Shown: positions 45,256 through 52,923 of the stretch, in pieces
How the letters are laid out: the number at the start of each line of letters is the position of its first letter
How positions within the stretch are numbered: position 1 is the first letter of the stretch
Assembly (NCBI RefSeq): GCF_003369795.1
Contig: NZ_CP026730.1
Location: forward strand, 6,501,001 to 6,565,000
From: Streptomyces sp. CB09001
Lineage (GTDB): Bacteria > Actinomycetota > Actinomycetes > Streptomycetales > Streptomycetaceae
DNA length: 64,000 nucleotides
Direction: 5' to 3'
Made by a program: the position numbers and the translations under genes
Notes under the pieces: model-generated
Told to the model about the DNA's origin: nothing
Database searches by the model: none
The model's input: the letters and a program-made list of their open reading frames with translations, nothing else

Positions 45256-45807
45256 ATGCCTCCGAGGGACCGTCAGGTCAGTGCTGAGATCAGTCTTCCG
45301 TTTCTGAAGATCGGTACGAATGACGTAGGAGCCTTCTTCAAGCGCCGTCGACGTGAACCGACCGGCCCGTTCCTGCTCATCTCTGCGAGCAGCGGGCTGG
45401 CACTCGACACCGCGTTTCACAGCGGAGACGGCAGTGTGCCGCACCTTTGGGGACCCCACGGGCAGCCGCATCAGTTGTGGTACCTGGAGGCGTCCGGCCA
45501 CGGACGTGAGGTGCACATCATCTCCGCGAGCAACAACCTGCTGCTGGACGGCCAAGCGGCCGGGCTCGGCGACCACGTCCGCATGCGGGGACGTAACGAC
45601 AACGGTGCGGCCTGGCAGCGGTGGCACGTCTCCGCTGCTCCTGGGCTCCGGGCCCATCGCATCGTCAACGCGGGAACGGGCCATGCGTTGGACTGCCCTC
45701 ATGAGGCCGAGGCCAGAACGAAGCCCGTGTTCTGGGAGCCACACGGCGGGGGTAATCAGCAGTGGCTACTGGCCATGCCGTTCGTGGTACCGGAAGACGG
45801 TGGCTGA
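45256..45807 (+). CDS. Ricin-type beta-trefoil lectin-like protein
   Basis: A 183-residue protein with no signal peptide. Three related blocks match the beta-trefoil (RICIN) repeat: LISASSGLALDTAF...HQLWYLE, IISASNNLLLDGQ...WQRWHV, and RIVNAGTGHALDCPH...NQQWLL (QxW-type endings). ATG 45256 has AGGA eight bases upstream; ATG 45229 and 45247 are alternatives. It should bind carbohydrate or another ligand in the cytoplasm. A stand-alone intracellular lectin in a defence island could be a sensor, but nothing shows this directly. Confidence 0.78.
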   Translation: MPPRDRQVSAEISLPFLKIGTNDVGAFFKRRRREPTGPFLLISASSGLALDTAFHSGDGSVPHLWGPHGQPHQLWYLEASGHGREVHIISASNNLLLDGQAAGLGDHVRMRGRNDNGAAWQRWHVSAAPGLRAHRIVNAGTGHALDCPHEAEARTKPVFWEPHGGGNQQWLLAMPFVVPEDGG

Positions 45808-45827
45808 TCTTCCCGGCGGGTAGGGGC

Positions 45828-46119
45828 GTGCCGACAGTGCTCACAGTCGGCGGGGAGTGTGAGCGGGAGCCGGGGCCGTCGGACAGTCTGCGGACTGTCG
45901 GAGCCGTCGTCCAGGCGTTGCGTGAGCATGCGGGGCTGAGCCGAGTGCAGTTCGGCGAGATGGTTCCGTTTTCCAAGCACACGGTGGCGTCGGTGGAGTT
46001 GGGGCGTCGGATGCCGGACGCGTCCTTCCTTCGTGGAGCGGGCTGAGGAGGTGCTGGGGACCCCGGGGGCGCTGCGGCACTCAGGACGGACGGCGCCCGC
46101 CCTTCACCGTGGGACGTGA
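45828..46119 (+). pseudogene. Broken XRE-family regulator (N-terminal fragment, frameshifted)
   Basis: From GTG 45828 the product has the start of a Streptomyces XRE/DUF5753 regulator: LRTVGAVVQALREHAGLSRV, then SKHTVASVELGRRMPD. At 46025-46032 the four bases CTTC are duplicated in tandem, and the frame then ends at 46046. Removing one copy restores FVERAEEVLGTPGALR, which is the family's next segment, up to a stop at 46119. The DUF5753 domain of about 200 residues is absent, so the gene is both frameshifted and truncated. Confidence 0.75.
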
Positions 46120-46206
46120 GGGATGGTCGCGCTTCGTGGGGTTTGTCACCGAGGTGTGACCTGTGTCCCGGTGGCCGCGAAGACCGCCGGGACCTGATGG
46201 GTCGGC

Positions 46207-46764
46207 TCAGTTGGCCAGAGCGAGGCGTTCTACGTGGGCGACCCTCACGGACGCTATGTCGGACAGCTCGCGCTTGTTCGCGAACTCGCTGTACTCGGTG
46301 AACTCACCCTTGTCGGCGTCGGTCTTGCCGGCCGCCAGGTGAGTCGAGCTGATGAAGGTCTGGCCGACGAAGTCGCCGTCCTCGTCGAAGGCGTTGACGA
46401 CCACGGCGTAGTTGGCGGGTCCGTCGCCCTCGTTGCTGATCTTGTAAACGAACTCGTAGGTCTCGTCGGTGTCCGCGTCGCAGTCGTTGAACGAGTAGAC
46501 GTCGTTGTCGTCGCAGTACTCGTCGTCGCTGTCCTCGACGACGAGTTTGCCGCCCGAGACTTCGACGTGGTCCATCGCGTCGTCGCCGTCGCCCAGGGCC
46601 CACCAGGTGACGCCGCCACCGACGAGGAGCACCGCGACGGTTGCGGCGACTATCAGGGTGCGCTTGCCCGGGCGGCGTCCTGTGGTGGTGGGTGCGGGCG
46701 GTGCCGTAGGCAGCGGGGGCGGGACGGGCCTGGCGGCCGGTCTCTCGGGCGGGTTGTCGGTCAT
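46207..46764 (-). CDS. Membrane-anchored protein with FxLYD-like extracellular domain
   Basis: A 185-residue protein. A Pro-rich cytoplasmic tail of 32 residues leads to one membrane helix (TLIVAATVAVLLVGGGVTWWAL, about 35-56). The outer part is acidic and strand-rich, with YEFVYKISNEGDGPANYAVVV and FDEDGDFVGQTFIS, the pattern of FxLYD domains, and two close Cys residues (EYCDDND, FNDCDAD). No enzymatic role is apparent. 55 bp separate it from the upstream HhH/membrane protein gene on the same strand, so they may be co-transcribed. Confidence 0.78.
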   Translation of the reverse strand: MTDNPPERPAARPVPPPLPTAPPAPTTTGRRPGKRTLIVAATVAVLLVGGGVTWWALGDGDDAMDHVEVSGGKLVVEDSDDEYCDDNDVYSFNDCDADTDETYEFVYKISNEGDGPANYAVVVNAFDEDGDFVGQTFISSTHLAAGKTDADKGEFTEYSEFANKRELSDIASVRVAHVERLALAN

Positions 46765-46819
46765 GCGGCGCTCCGTTCGAGGGTGGTGCGCACTGAGAGT
46801 GACGCAGGTCGGTGGTTGG

Positions 46820-48262
46820 TCAGGGGGATGTGGTGGTGTCCTTGCCGATGCGCAGGCCGGTTCCCGCCAGCAAGCACAATCCGGCGAGGATGGACACGAC
46901 GCAGGCGGCTCTGAAGACGTCCGAGTGCTCGTCCGCGAACATGCCTGCGGCGGTGAGCCCGAGGAACACTCCGGAGGTCTGCCAGCCGGTTCCGGACGGC
47001 ATGGGGCTTGCAGTACGCCTGCGGATGCGGGGCACCCACAGGCGCAGGAGCTCCGCGGTGGCTGCGAAAGCCACGAGACGGGAAGTGATCATCAGGGAGA
47101 GGGAAGCTGTGTTGCCTCCGAGTTCGCCGACACCGACGACGGTGGTGAGCGTGAAGTAGAGAATCGGGACCAACCAGGAGGGGTGCGCCCGAGTGCCGGG
47201 AGTGGGGTGGGGCTCACTGGTCCGGTCGGTGACCTTGGTGAGGCTGACCAGGGCCGGGGCATCCCCCGCAGTGCGGGGGGACGGGATATTGGAGAGCGGC
47301 GGTGCCTGGGGGAGCGGCCGCAGGGCACGGTGCTGCGCGCGGCGGAGGCGGCGGCCGATGTCGCCGTACGTGTCCATGTGGGCCGACAGTTGTGCTTGGA
47401 GGTCGAGCAGCTTCTCGGCCATGGCGTCGAATTCCGCCCTGCGCACGGCAGCGAGCCGACTGGCCTCTTCTTCGGCGGTGGTGAGTCGGCTGAGGACTTC
47501 GGCCTGCAGTTGGGTGGCTTCCTTGCACGCCTTGTCTGCTGCTCGCGGGGCCTCTGCCAGCTCCTTTCGCAAGCGGCTGCGTTCGGCGTCGATGATCTCG
47601 GCGATGCGGTGGCGTTCGTCCGGCGGCAACAGGCGTGGTGCGCGGGATTCCGCGCGGGCAAGGACGGACTGACGCCACTCCAGGAGGGGACGGCCGCGGT
47701 GCTGACCGATGCCGTTGATGTGGACCTTGCCGCCCTTGGTGCGGTGAATGTAGAGGACGTCGCCGCCCTTGCCGTTCGGTGCCTTCTCCCAAGTGACGCG
47801 CTCGAAGTCGGCGGCTGTGCGGATGCCGTGGGCTGCGAGGTCGCGGATGAGTCCCTTGCCGATGCCGTTCACCTCGCTTGAGGTGAGGTATGTGCGGCTG
47901 AGCGTGCGCTCGATGGACTCACGGCGCAGGACGGCCAGGGCGCGCGTCTCCTGACTCTCGCGCTTGCCGTCCAGGCCGTTGAGCTGTTGGTTGAGGGAGG
48001 CTTCCTGGCGTGCCTGTCGTTTGTGGATGCGCTGAAGGGCGATGCCGTGGACCGCCTCGGCGCGGTTGCGGTCCCGTGCCTCGCGGTTCAGGCGTTGCTG
48101 GTCGGAGACCTCGAAGGCAGGTCCCTTGTCGAGGAGGCGGCGGAGGGCGCGGATGGACTCGATGAGTTGGCGGCGCTCTGCGCGGACCGCGGAGGGGGAG
48201 GGGACGGTGGCCGGCGGGACGGGGGTGGACCCGTCCCGCCGCGTGGGCGTGCTGTCGATCAA
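46820..48262 (-). CDS. Helix-hairpin-helix, coiled-coil and membrane protein of unknown function
   Basis: A 480-residue protein. Residues about 35-110 are charged and helical. A HhH-like motif (YLTSSEVNGIGKGLIRDLAAHGIRTAADF, read in two halves) lies near 128-155. A long Ala/Glu/Arg coiled coil spans about 205-300. The C-terminal third has three or four hydrophobic segments (LVPILYFTLTTVVGV, LMITSRLVAFAATAELL, VFLGLTAAGMF, VVSILAGLCLLAGTGL). HhH-plus-coiled-coil modules of this type occur with protein kinases in TerY-P-like conflict systems; the truncated kinase gene nearby fits that idea, but the link is inference. Confidence 0.75.
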   Translation of the reverse strand: MIDSTPTRRDGSTPVPPATVPSPSAVRAERRQLIESIRALRRLLDKGPAFEVSDQQRLNREARDRNRAEAVHGIALQRIHKRQARQEASLNQQLNGLDGKRESQETRALAVLRRESIERTLSRTYLTSSEVNGIGKGLIRDLAAHGIRTAADFERVTWEKAPNGKGGDVLYIHRTKGGKVHINGIGQHRGRPLLEWRQSVLARAESRAPRLLPPDERHRIAEIIDAERSRLRKELAEAPRAADKACKEATQLQAEVLSRLTTAEEEASRLAAVRRAEFDAMAEKLLDLQAQLSAHMDTYGDIGRRLRRAQHRALRPLPQAPPLSNIPSPRTAGDAPALVSLTKVTDRTSEPHPTPGTRAHPSWLVPILYFTLTTVVGVGELGGNTASLSLMITSRLVAFAATAELLRLWVPRIRRRTASPMPSGTGWQTSGVFLGLTAAGMFADEHSDVFRAACVVSILAGLCLLAGTGLRIGKDTTTSP

Positions 48263-48272
48263 GGGAGTGCTC

Positions 48273-48611
48273 TCAGCGGGCGGGGTGTCGAGGGCCGTGG
48301 CCCGGGGGCGGGGTGAGGGTGGAGGTGTAGTTCTCGCCGTCCACCAACGGGTTCTCCAGACTGACGCCGGCTGCGGCCATGCGGTCGTATTCGGCGAGGA
48401 TCAGGTCCTTGGTGCGGTAGGTGCCGTACTTGGCCTCGTCCTTCCTCTTGACGATGGGGAAGGTTTCGAAGATGTAGTCCACGTCTTGGCGGGTAATGCC
48501 GTAGAGGTGGAAGAAGAGCGCGTCGAGTTCTGCGCGGATTACCTGGCGGCGTTCTGGGACCCACACGAACGGGGCCCTAGTGTCAGCAAGGTCCTGGGCG
48601 AAGTGGGCCAT
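48273..48611 (-). pseudogene. C-terminal remnant of an Eco57I-like DNA methylase/restriction enzyme
   Basis: A 112-residue frame. RAELDALFFHLYGITRQDVD and YIFETFPIVKRKDEAKYGTY, then RTKDLILAEYDRMA, are the closing segment of large class I DNA methyltransferase/restriction proteins of the Eco57I type, including those of BREX- and DISARM-like loci. All upstream catalytic parts are missing. Sequence just before ATG 48611 (VTGD) continues to look like that family, and then changes into a kinase fragment in another frame. Confidence 0.7.
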
Positions 48612-48930
48612 GTCGCCAGTTACGCTCCATCACCAGGTACGGCAGTCCGCTGTCCCCGGCTACCCCGCCCGCGATGAGTCGTGTGAGGTTCGGGTGCTCG
48701 AGCCGACGCATGATGCGGACCTCGCGCGCGAAGCGCTCCACCGCCTTCGTGTCCGTGGCGGTGTCGATCAGGGCGCCCGTGCGGCTGCGCAGGATCGTCT
48801 TCACGGCGACCGAGCGCCCGGAGGTGCCCTCCGGTATCTGAAGATCTTCGGCCCGGTGGACCTCCCCCATATTGCGCTTGCCGATGACCTGGCCGGTGCG
48901 GAATCTGCCGTCGATCAGCTCGTGGCCCAT
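48583..48930 (-). pseudogene. Truncated Ser/Thr protein kinase (N-lobe only)
   Basis: From ATG 48930, 115 residues. The kinase N-lobe is clear: RFRTGQVIGKRNMGEVHRAED (a glycine-poor loop), the ATP-anchoring Lys in VAVK, Glu in the alphaC region AREVRIMRRLEHPNL, and LPYLVMER at the hinge. Right after the hinge the homology stops, and the frame runs out in sequence that in another frame encodes the methylase remnant. The catalytic loop and activation segment are gone, so no kinase activity is possible. Confidence 0.72.
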
Positions 48931-49044
48931 GGCCGCCCCCTCATTCTTGGGCCCGCTGTTCCCTTCGGAACCGACGTGCCCCCGAGACTTCGCGCCTTCC
49001 TGACGTCGTTTCAGGTGACGCGGCGTGTGAACATTACACGAGGA

Positions 49045-49073
49045 TCGATGCGTTGATACTGTCAACGCATCGA
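49045..49073. promoter_or_regulatory. Defence-island inverted repeat, copy 4 (29 bp, perfect)
   Basis: TCGATGCGTTGA (49045-49056), TACTG, TCAACGCATCGA (49062-49073): 12-bp perfect arms, the best member of the repeat set. It stands between the kinase remnant (minus strand) and the sigma-factor gene (plus strand). Confidence 0.8.
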
Positions 49074-49081
49074 AGTACACT
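49053..49081 (+). promoter_or_regulatory. Promoter of the sigma-drmAB operon
   Basis: TTGATA (49053-49058), a 17-bp spacer and TACACT (49076-49081). The -35 box is inside the palindrome, so a bound repressor would block RNA polymerase. On the minus strand the palindrome also contains TTGACA. Confidence 0.6.
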
Positions 49082-49102
49082 CGCCTGTGTTCGCGGGTTG
49101 GG

Positions 49103-49470
49103 GTGGAGATTGTGAGGCGCCGCATGGTCGAGGGGTCCGACGCGCCCGTGTCGACAGTCGTGCTGGGCGAGCTGCTCAAACGGCTGCGCCTCGTCGCGGT
49201 CGGCGGTGTGGTGCCGGAGGCCGAGTTCACCCAGGGTGTGCGCACGCTCGGGCTGAGCGACGACGAACGGGCTCGGCTGCGTGCCGAGCTGGCCCGGGTG
49301 GGCCTCCTGGTGCGGGGGTTGCATATGCACGTGAAGGTCGACTCGAGTAACAGTGAAAAGGTTGTAGGCGCCCGTGAAGAAAATGTGACCACACGTGTTC
49401 TGCTCGCTCGAGGGCTGCTCTCCCGGTATGAGGACGGCACCGGGTACCTGTCGGCCCAGCGGTCGAGGGC
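49103..49470 (+). pseudogene. N-terminal part of the sigma-factor gene, in a different frame
   Basis: The frame runs from GTG 49103 (alternatives GTG 49112 or ATG 49124, which has GTGAGG at six bases) and stays open to 49636. It encodes ELLKRLRLVAVGGVVPEAE and GLSDDERARLRAELARVGLLV, similar to sigma region 1.1-type helices, then a second copy beginning VLLARGLLSRYEDGTGYLSA. This second copy continues smoothly in the next frame (VEGVVRLAGLDAREAEELRA) from 49462, so one base seems to be missing near 49460-49462. Either the gene is truly broken or the sequence has an indel. Confidence 0.55.
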
Positions 49471-52400
49471 GTGGTGCGACTGGCAGGGCTCGACGCCCGC
49501 GAGGCCGAGGAGTTGCGGGCGGGGGTCCCTGTGCGACCTGCTGCGGACGCCGGGACGCCGCAGGGGAATGCGGAGGCGTCCGAAGAGCCCCGGGAGGCCG
49601 CAGCAGCGCCTACGGCTGGCACCGCTGCCGTCGTGACGGGGAATGACCTGGCCAGTGCACTGGCGGCCGCTCGGGCTGTGCTGGAATCCGACCGGTTCGA
49701 ACGCAGTCCGCACAACCGCCTGCTGAGCGCCGAGGCCGAGGTGGGGCTGACCGCACTCCTGCGGGGCGGGGCAGGGACGATCGCCCGGGAACCCGACGAG
49801 GACGAACTCAAGGCGCTGCCACGCGGCGACGTTCGAGTCCGGGCACGTGACTGTCTGGTCCTTCACAATCTGCGGCTCGTGCACTCCCTCGTGCGTTCGC
49901 ATCTGAACCAGGGCCTCGACTACGAGGACCTCGTGCAGCACGGCGTACTCGGGTTGATGCGGGCCACGCGGAAGTTCGACCCGACCATGGGCAACAAGTT
50001 CTCCACCTACGCCACCTGGTGGATCCGGCAGGCCGTCACCCGGGCCATCGCGGACGAGGGCGCGTTGATCCGGATCCCCGTGCACATGCACGAACAGATG
50101 CGCAAGGTGGCCAGGGCCGAGCGCAGCCTGGCCGCCGAGGGGCGGTACGCGAGCACGGCCGACGTCGCGGTGCGGTGCGACATGACCCTGCAGAAGGTGG
50201 AGGAGATCCGCCGCCTGACCCGTCGCACCGACTCCCTGGACCGCGTCATCGGCGACGGCGCGACCCTGGGGGACTTCGTGGCGCGGACGCACCTCCTGCC
50301 GTCGGTCGACCGGCAGGTGATCGGTGCCCTGTTCGCCGAGGCCGTCTTGGACGTGGTGGACACGTTCACCGAGCGCGAGGCGCGGATCCTCGTGCGGCGG
50401 CTCGGCCTGGACGGGGACGAGCCCACGACGCTGGACGACCTCGGACGCGAGTTCGGCGTCACACGGGAGCGGATCCGGCAGATCGAGGTCAAGACGCGTC
50501 CTCTGCTGCGGGAGCGGGTGCGCGCGGCGGGGCTGGTCGGTCTGGACGCCCTGTGCGAGGAGGCCGAGCGCGCCGCGGAGAAGGCGGCCGAGGCCAAGAG
50601 GGCGGCACGTTACGTCCGTGCCACCCACGCGGCCCGCACGGCCCGAGCTCGGTTCGCCCTCCGCAGGGCCAGGGCGGAACGCCTGGCCCAGGTCAGGCGG
50701 GAGCGGGAACAGCAGCAGGAACAGGTGGCGGATAGCGAGCCCGTGGCGGAGGCCTCGCCGCAGACCTCCGTGGTGGAGGAGAAGGCGGAAGCCGCCGACC
50801 TGTCGACCACCGTCGACGAGGCGAGCGGCCGGGACGAGGCTGACGCGGAGGCCGGGGAAGCCGCTGAAGCCGGGGCTTCGATGACCGTCGCCGCCGACTG
50901 GGAACGCGCCTGTCGGATGGCGGGAGCACCCGTCGACCAGGTCTCGTGGCTCGCCGACTACGTGCGAACGGCGTTGGGAGACGAGGGCCTGGCCGCGCTG
51001 ATGGGACAGTCGGCCGCCGACGTGGTGGTGCGGGACGCCCCGGGGAACGGACGACTTCCGCGTGAGGTGCTGACCGCGCTGGAGGTGCTGCGCCGGGTGC
51101 TTGACGCCCTGGTGGAAGCCGGGCAGCGACCGGACGACTTCTTCGACCGCCCCGCCGAATCCCTGCGAGGGGCGACGCCTCGCGGCTATCTCGCGGCCAG
51201 GCCGCTGGTGAACCGCGAGTCGCGACTGGCCGTGCGTGACAGCCTGCGGGAGCTGCTCGCCGCGGCGCCCTCCGGTGACCGGGCGGTGGAGGAGCCGGAA
51301 CGGACACGCAATGGCGCCCAGGCTCAGGAATCGGTGAGCGGAGCCGACAAGGCCGAGCTGGCGCCGGTCGTGGGGGAGAGCAACGCCCCGGCTACGCCGC
51401 AGACGACCGCCGACTGGGACAAGGCCCTGAGACTGACGCAGCCGCCGCTGGGCGGGGGAGTCTCCTGGCTCGCCGAGTACGCGCTGCTGGCTCTCGGGCA
51501 TCTGCAGTTGACCGTACTGCTCGGGCCTTCCGTGACGGATGCCGTTGTGCGGTCGGCCCGGCAACGGGGGATGCTCGACCGGCCCGTGGTGGAGGCGCTT
51601 GAAGTCCTCAAGGCGGTTCTTGACGCAGTCAAAGACGCAGGTCTGCGACCCGAGCACTTCTTCGAGCGGCCTGTCACCGCGCTGGCCGGGGCGACTCCCC
51701 GGTCCTACCTGGCCTCGACGCCGCTGGTGCGGGCCGGGTCGCGAGCCGCCGTCCGTGAGGCCTTGCGGGAGTTCGTCGCCGGACGTCCGGCAACCTTCTC
51801 CTCGGCAGGATCCGTTCCGGCCGAACAGCCGCCGGTCGTTGTCGAGTCCTCACCTACCGAAGCCACGGCCGGAGCCGGAGCCGGATCAGAAGCCGAGGCC
51901 GGAGCCGGAGCGAAGACCGAAACCAAACCCGACGCCGCCTTCGACGCAAGCCCCGACGCCGACGCCGACGCCCGCGCTCGGCACGAGAGGGCCCTCGCGA
52001 CGCTCGCGCAGGAACACGAGCGACGGCTGGGCGCGGTTCGCGATGCGGCCGACGAGCGGGTGGCGGCGGTCCGCGCGGAGGTCGAGAGACAGCTCGACGC
52101 GCTCGAAGAGGAGCTGCTGCACCGCGCCGACCGGGCACGGGAACGGCATGCGGCCCACGTGCGGCGCCAGGCGGAGGCGCGCGTCGCGGAGCTGGAGGAG
52201 CGGCATCGTGAGGCCTGCGCGGCGTTGCTGCGCAGGGCCGAACTCGCGGAGGAGGTCGCCCTTGACGCGTCGGACGGGGAACAGCGGGCGCATGACCTGG
52301 AGCGGCGGCTGTACGACTACCGCGAGGGCGCGGAGACCCGGATCAGGGAGCTGGAGTCCCGCCTGAGTGACGCCGAGACGGTCGCCGTCGAGCGGGAGCG

Positions 52401-52824
52401 CACCGCCGGTGCCTGGGCCGCCGAGCTGGAGACCCGGCTGCAGGCGGCAGAGGGAGCCGCCGAACTGCGGGAGCGGGCCGCGAAGTCGGCACTGGAGGAG
52501 TACCGCCAGGACACGCAGTTGCGTGTCGCCGAGACCGAGGCGCGGCTGCGGGACGCCGAGGCGGCGGTCGCTCAGCGGGACCTGTTCGTCCAGGCGGCCC
52601 GCCGGCGTGCCGAGGAAGCCGAGCAGGAGGCGGCCCAGCGGATCGCGCAGAGCGAGCACAACGCCTGGCTGCGCGTCACCGACCTGCAGACACAACTCAG
52701 CGACCTGCAGACCCGGCTCACCGATGTGCAGACACAACTCGGCGATGCACAGGGGCAGCTGGCCGCGGCGCAGGCAGCAGCTGCGGAACGCACGTCGATC
52801 CGGGACCGCTGGCGCCGTACCTGA
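49471..52824 (+). CDS. RpoD-like sigma factor fused to duplicated domain and coiled coil
   Basis: A protein of about 1116 residues, GTG 49471 or 49474. Sigma region 2 is at about residues 130-205 (LRLVHSLVRSHLNQGLDYED, KFSTYATWWIRQAVTRAIAD), region 3 follows, and region 4 is near 285-350 with the HTH TLDDLGREFGVTRERIRQIE. No group 1 factor continues beyond this. Here about 760 residues follow: a basic helix, two homologous 120-residue units (starting DWERACRM near 476 and DWDKALRL near 648; each has VSWLA, LEVL and ATPRxYLA), then a long coiled coil (residues 830-1110). It leads an operon with drmA- and drmB-like genes and could recruit RNA polymerase or sense phage-made transcription. Confidence 0.85.
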   Translation: MVRLAGLDAREAEELRAGVPVRPAADAGTPQGNAEASEEPREAAAAPTAGTAAVVTGNDLASALAAARAVLESDRFERSPHNRLLSAEAEVGLTALLRGGAGTIAREPDEDELKALPRGDVRVRARDCLVLHNLRLVHSLVRSHLNQGLDYEDLVQHGVLGLMRATRKFDPTMGNKFSTYATWWIRQAVTRAIADEGALIRIPVHMHEQMRKVARAERSLAAEGRYASTADVAVRCDMTLQKVEEIRRLTRRTDSLDRVIGDGATLGDFVARTHLLPSVDRQVIGALFAEAVLDVVDTFTEREARILVRRLGLDGDEPTTLDDLGREFGVTRERIRQIEVKTRPLLRERVRAAGLVGLDALCEEAERAAEKAAEAKRAARYVRATHAARTARARFALRRARAERLAQVRREREQQQEQVADSEPVAEASPQTSVVEEKAEAADLSTTVDEASGRDEADAEAGEAAEAGASMTVAADWERACRMAGAPVDQVSWLADYVRTALGDEGLAALMGQSAADVVVRDAPGNGRLPREVLTALEVLRRVLDALVEAGQRPDDFFDRPAESLRGATPRGYLAARPLVNRESRLAVRDSLRELLAAAPSGDRAVEEPERTRNGAQAQESVSGADKAELAPVVGESNAPATPQTTADWDKALRLTQPPLGGGVSWLAEYALLALGHLQLTVLLGPSVTDAVVRSARQRGMLDRPVVEALEVLKAVLDAVKDAGLRPEHFFERPVTALAGATPRSYLASTPLVRAGSRAAVREALREFVAGRPATFSSAGSVPAEQPPVVVESSPTEATAGAGAGSEAEAGAGAKTETKPDAAFDASPDADADARARHERALATLAQEHERRLGAVRDAADERVAAVRAEVERQLDALEEELLHRADRARERHAAHVRRQAEARVAELEERHREACAALLRRAELAEEVALDASDGEQRAHDLERRLYDYREGAETRIRELESRLSDAETVAVERERTAGAWAAELETRLQAAEGAAELRERAAKSALEEYRQDTQLRVAETEARLRDAEAAVAQRDLFVQAARRRAEEAEQEAAQRIAQSEHNAWLRVTDLQTQLSDLQTRLTDVQTQLGDAQGQLAAAQAAAAERTSIRDRWRRT

Positions 52825-52923
52825 GTCGTCGCCGCCCGTGCGGCGCCACCTCCGTCCCTGCTTGCCACCCTCACCTTCGCTTCGTCCGATCACCTCATGC
52901 ACTCGACACACCCCAGGAACGCC

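Noticed and set aside
49432..49474. Programmed -1 frameshift in the sigma gene
   Set aside because: No slippery heptamer or stimulatory hairpin is visible at the point where the frames join; an indel explains it better.
48931..51657. Minus-strand reading frame upstream of the kinase fragment
   Set aside because: Only the last part (48583-48930) resembles a protein family; the rest is antisense to the sigma factor and has no motif.
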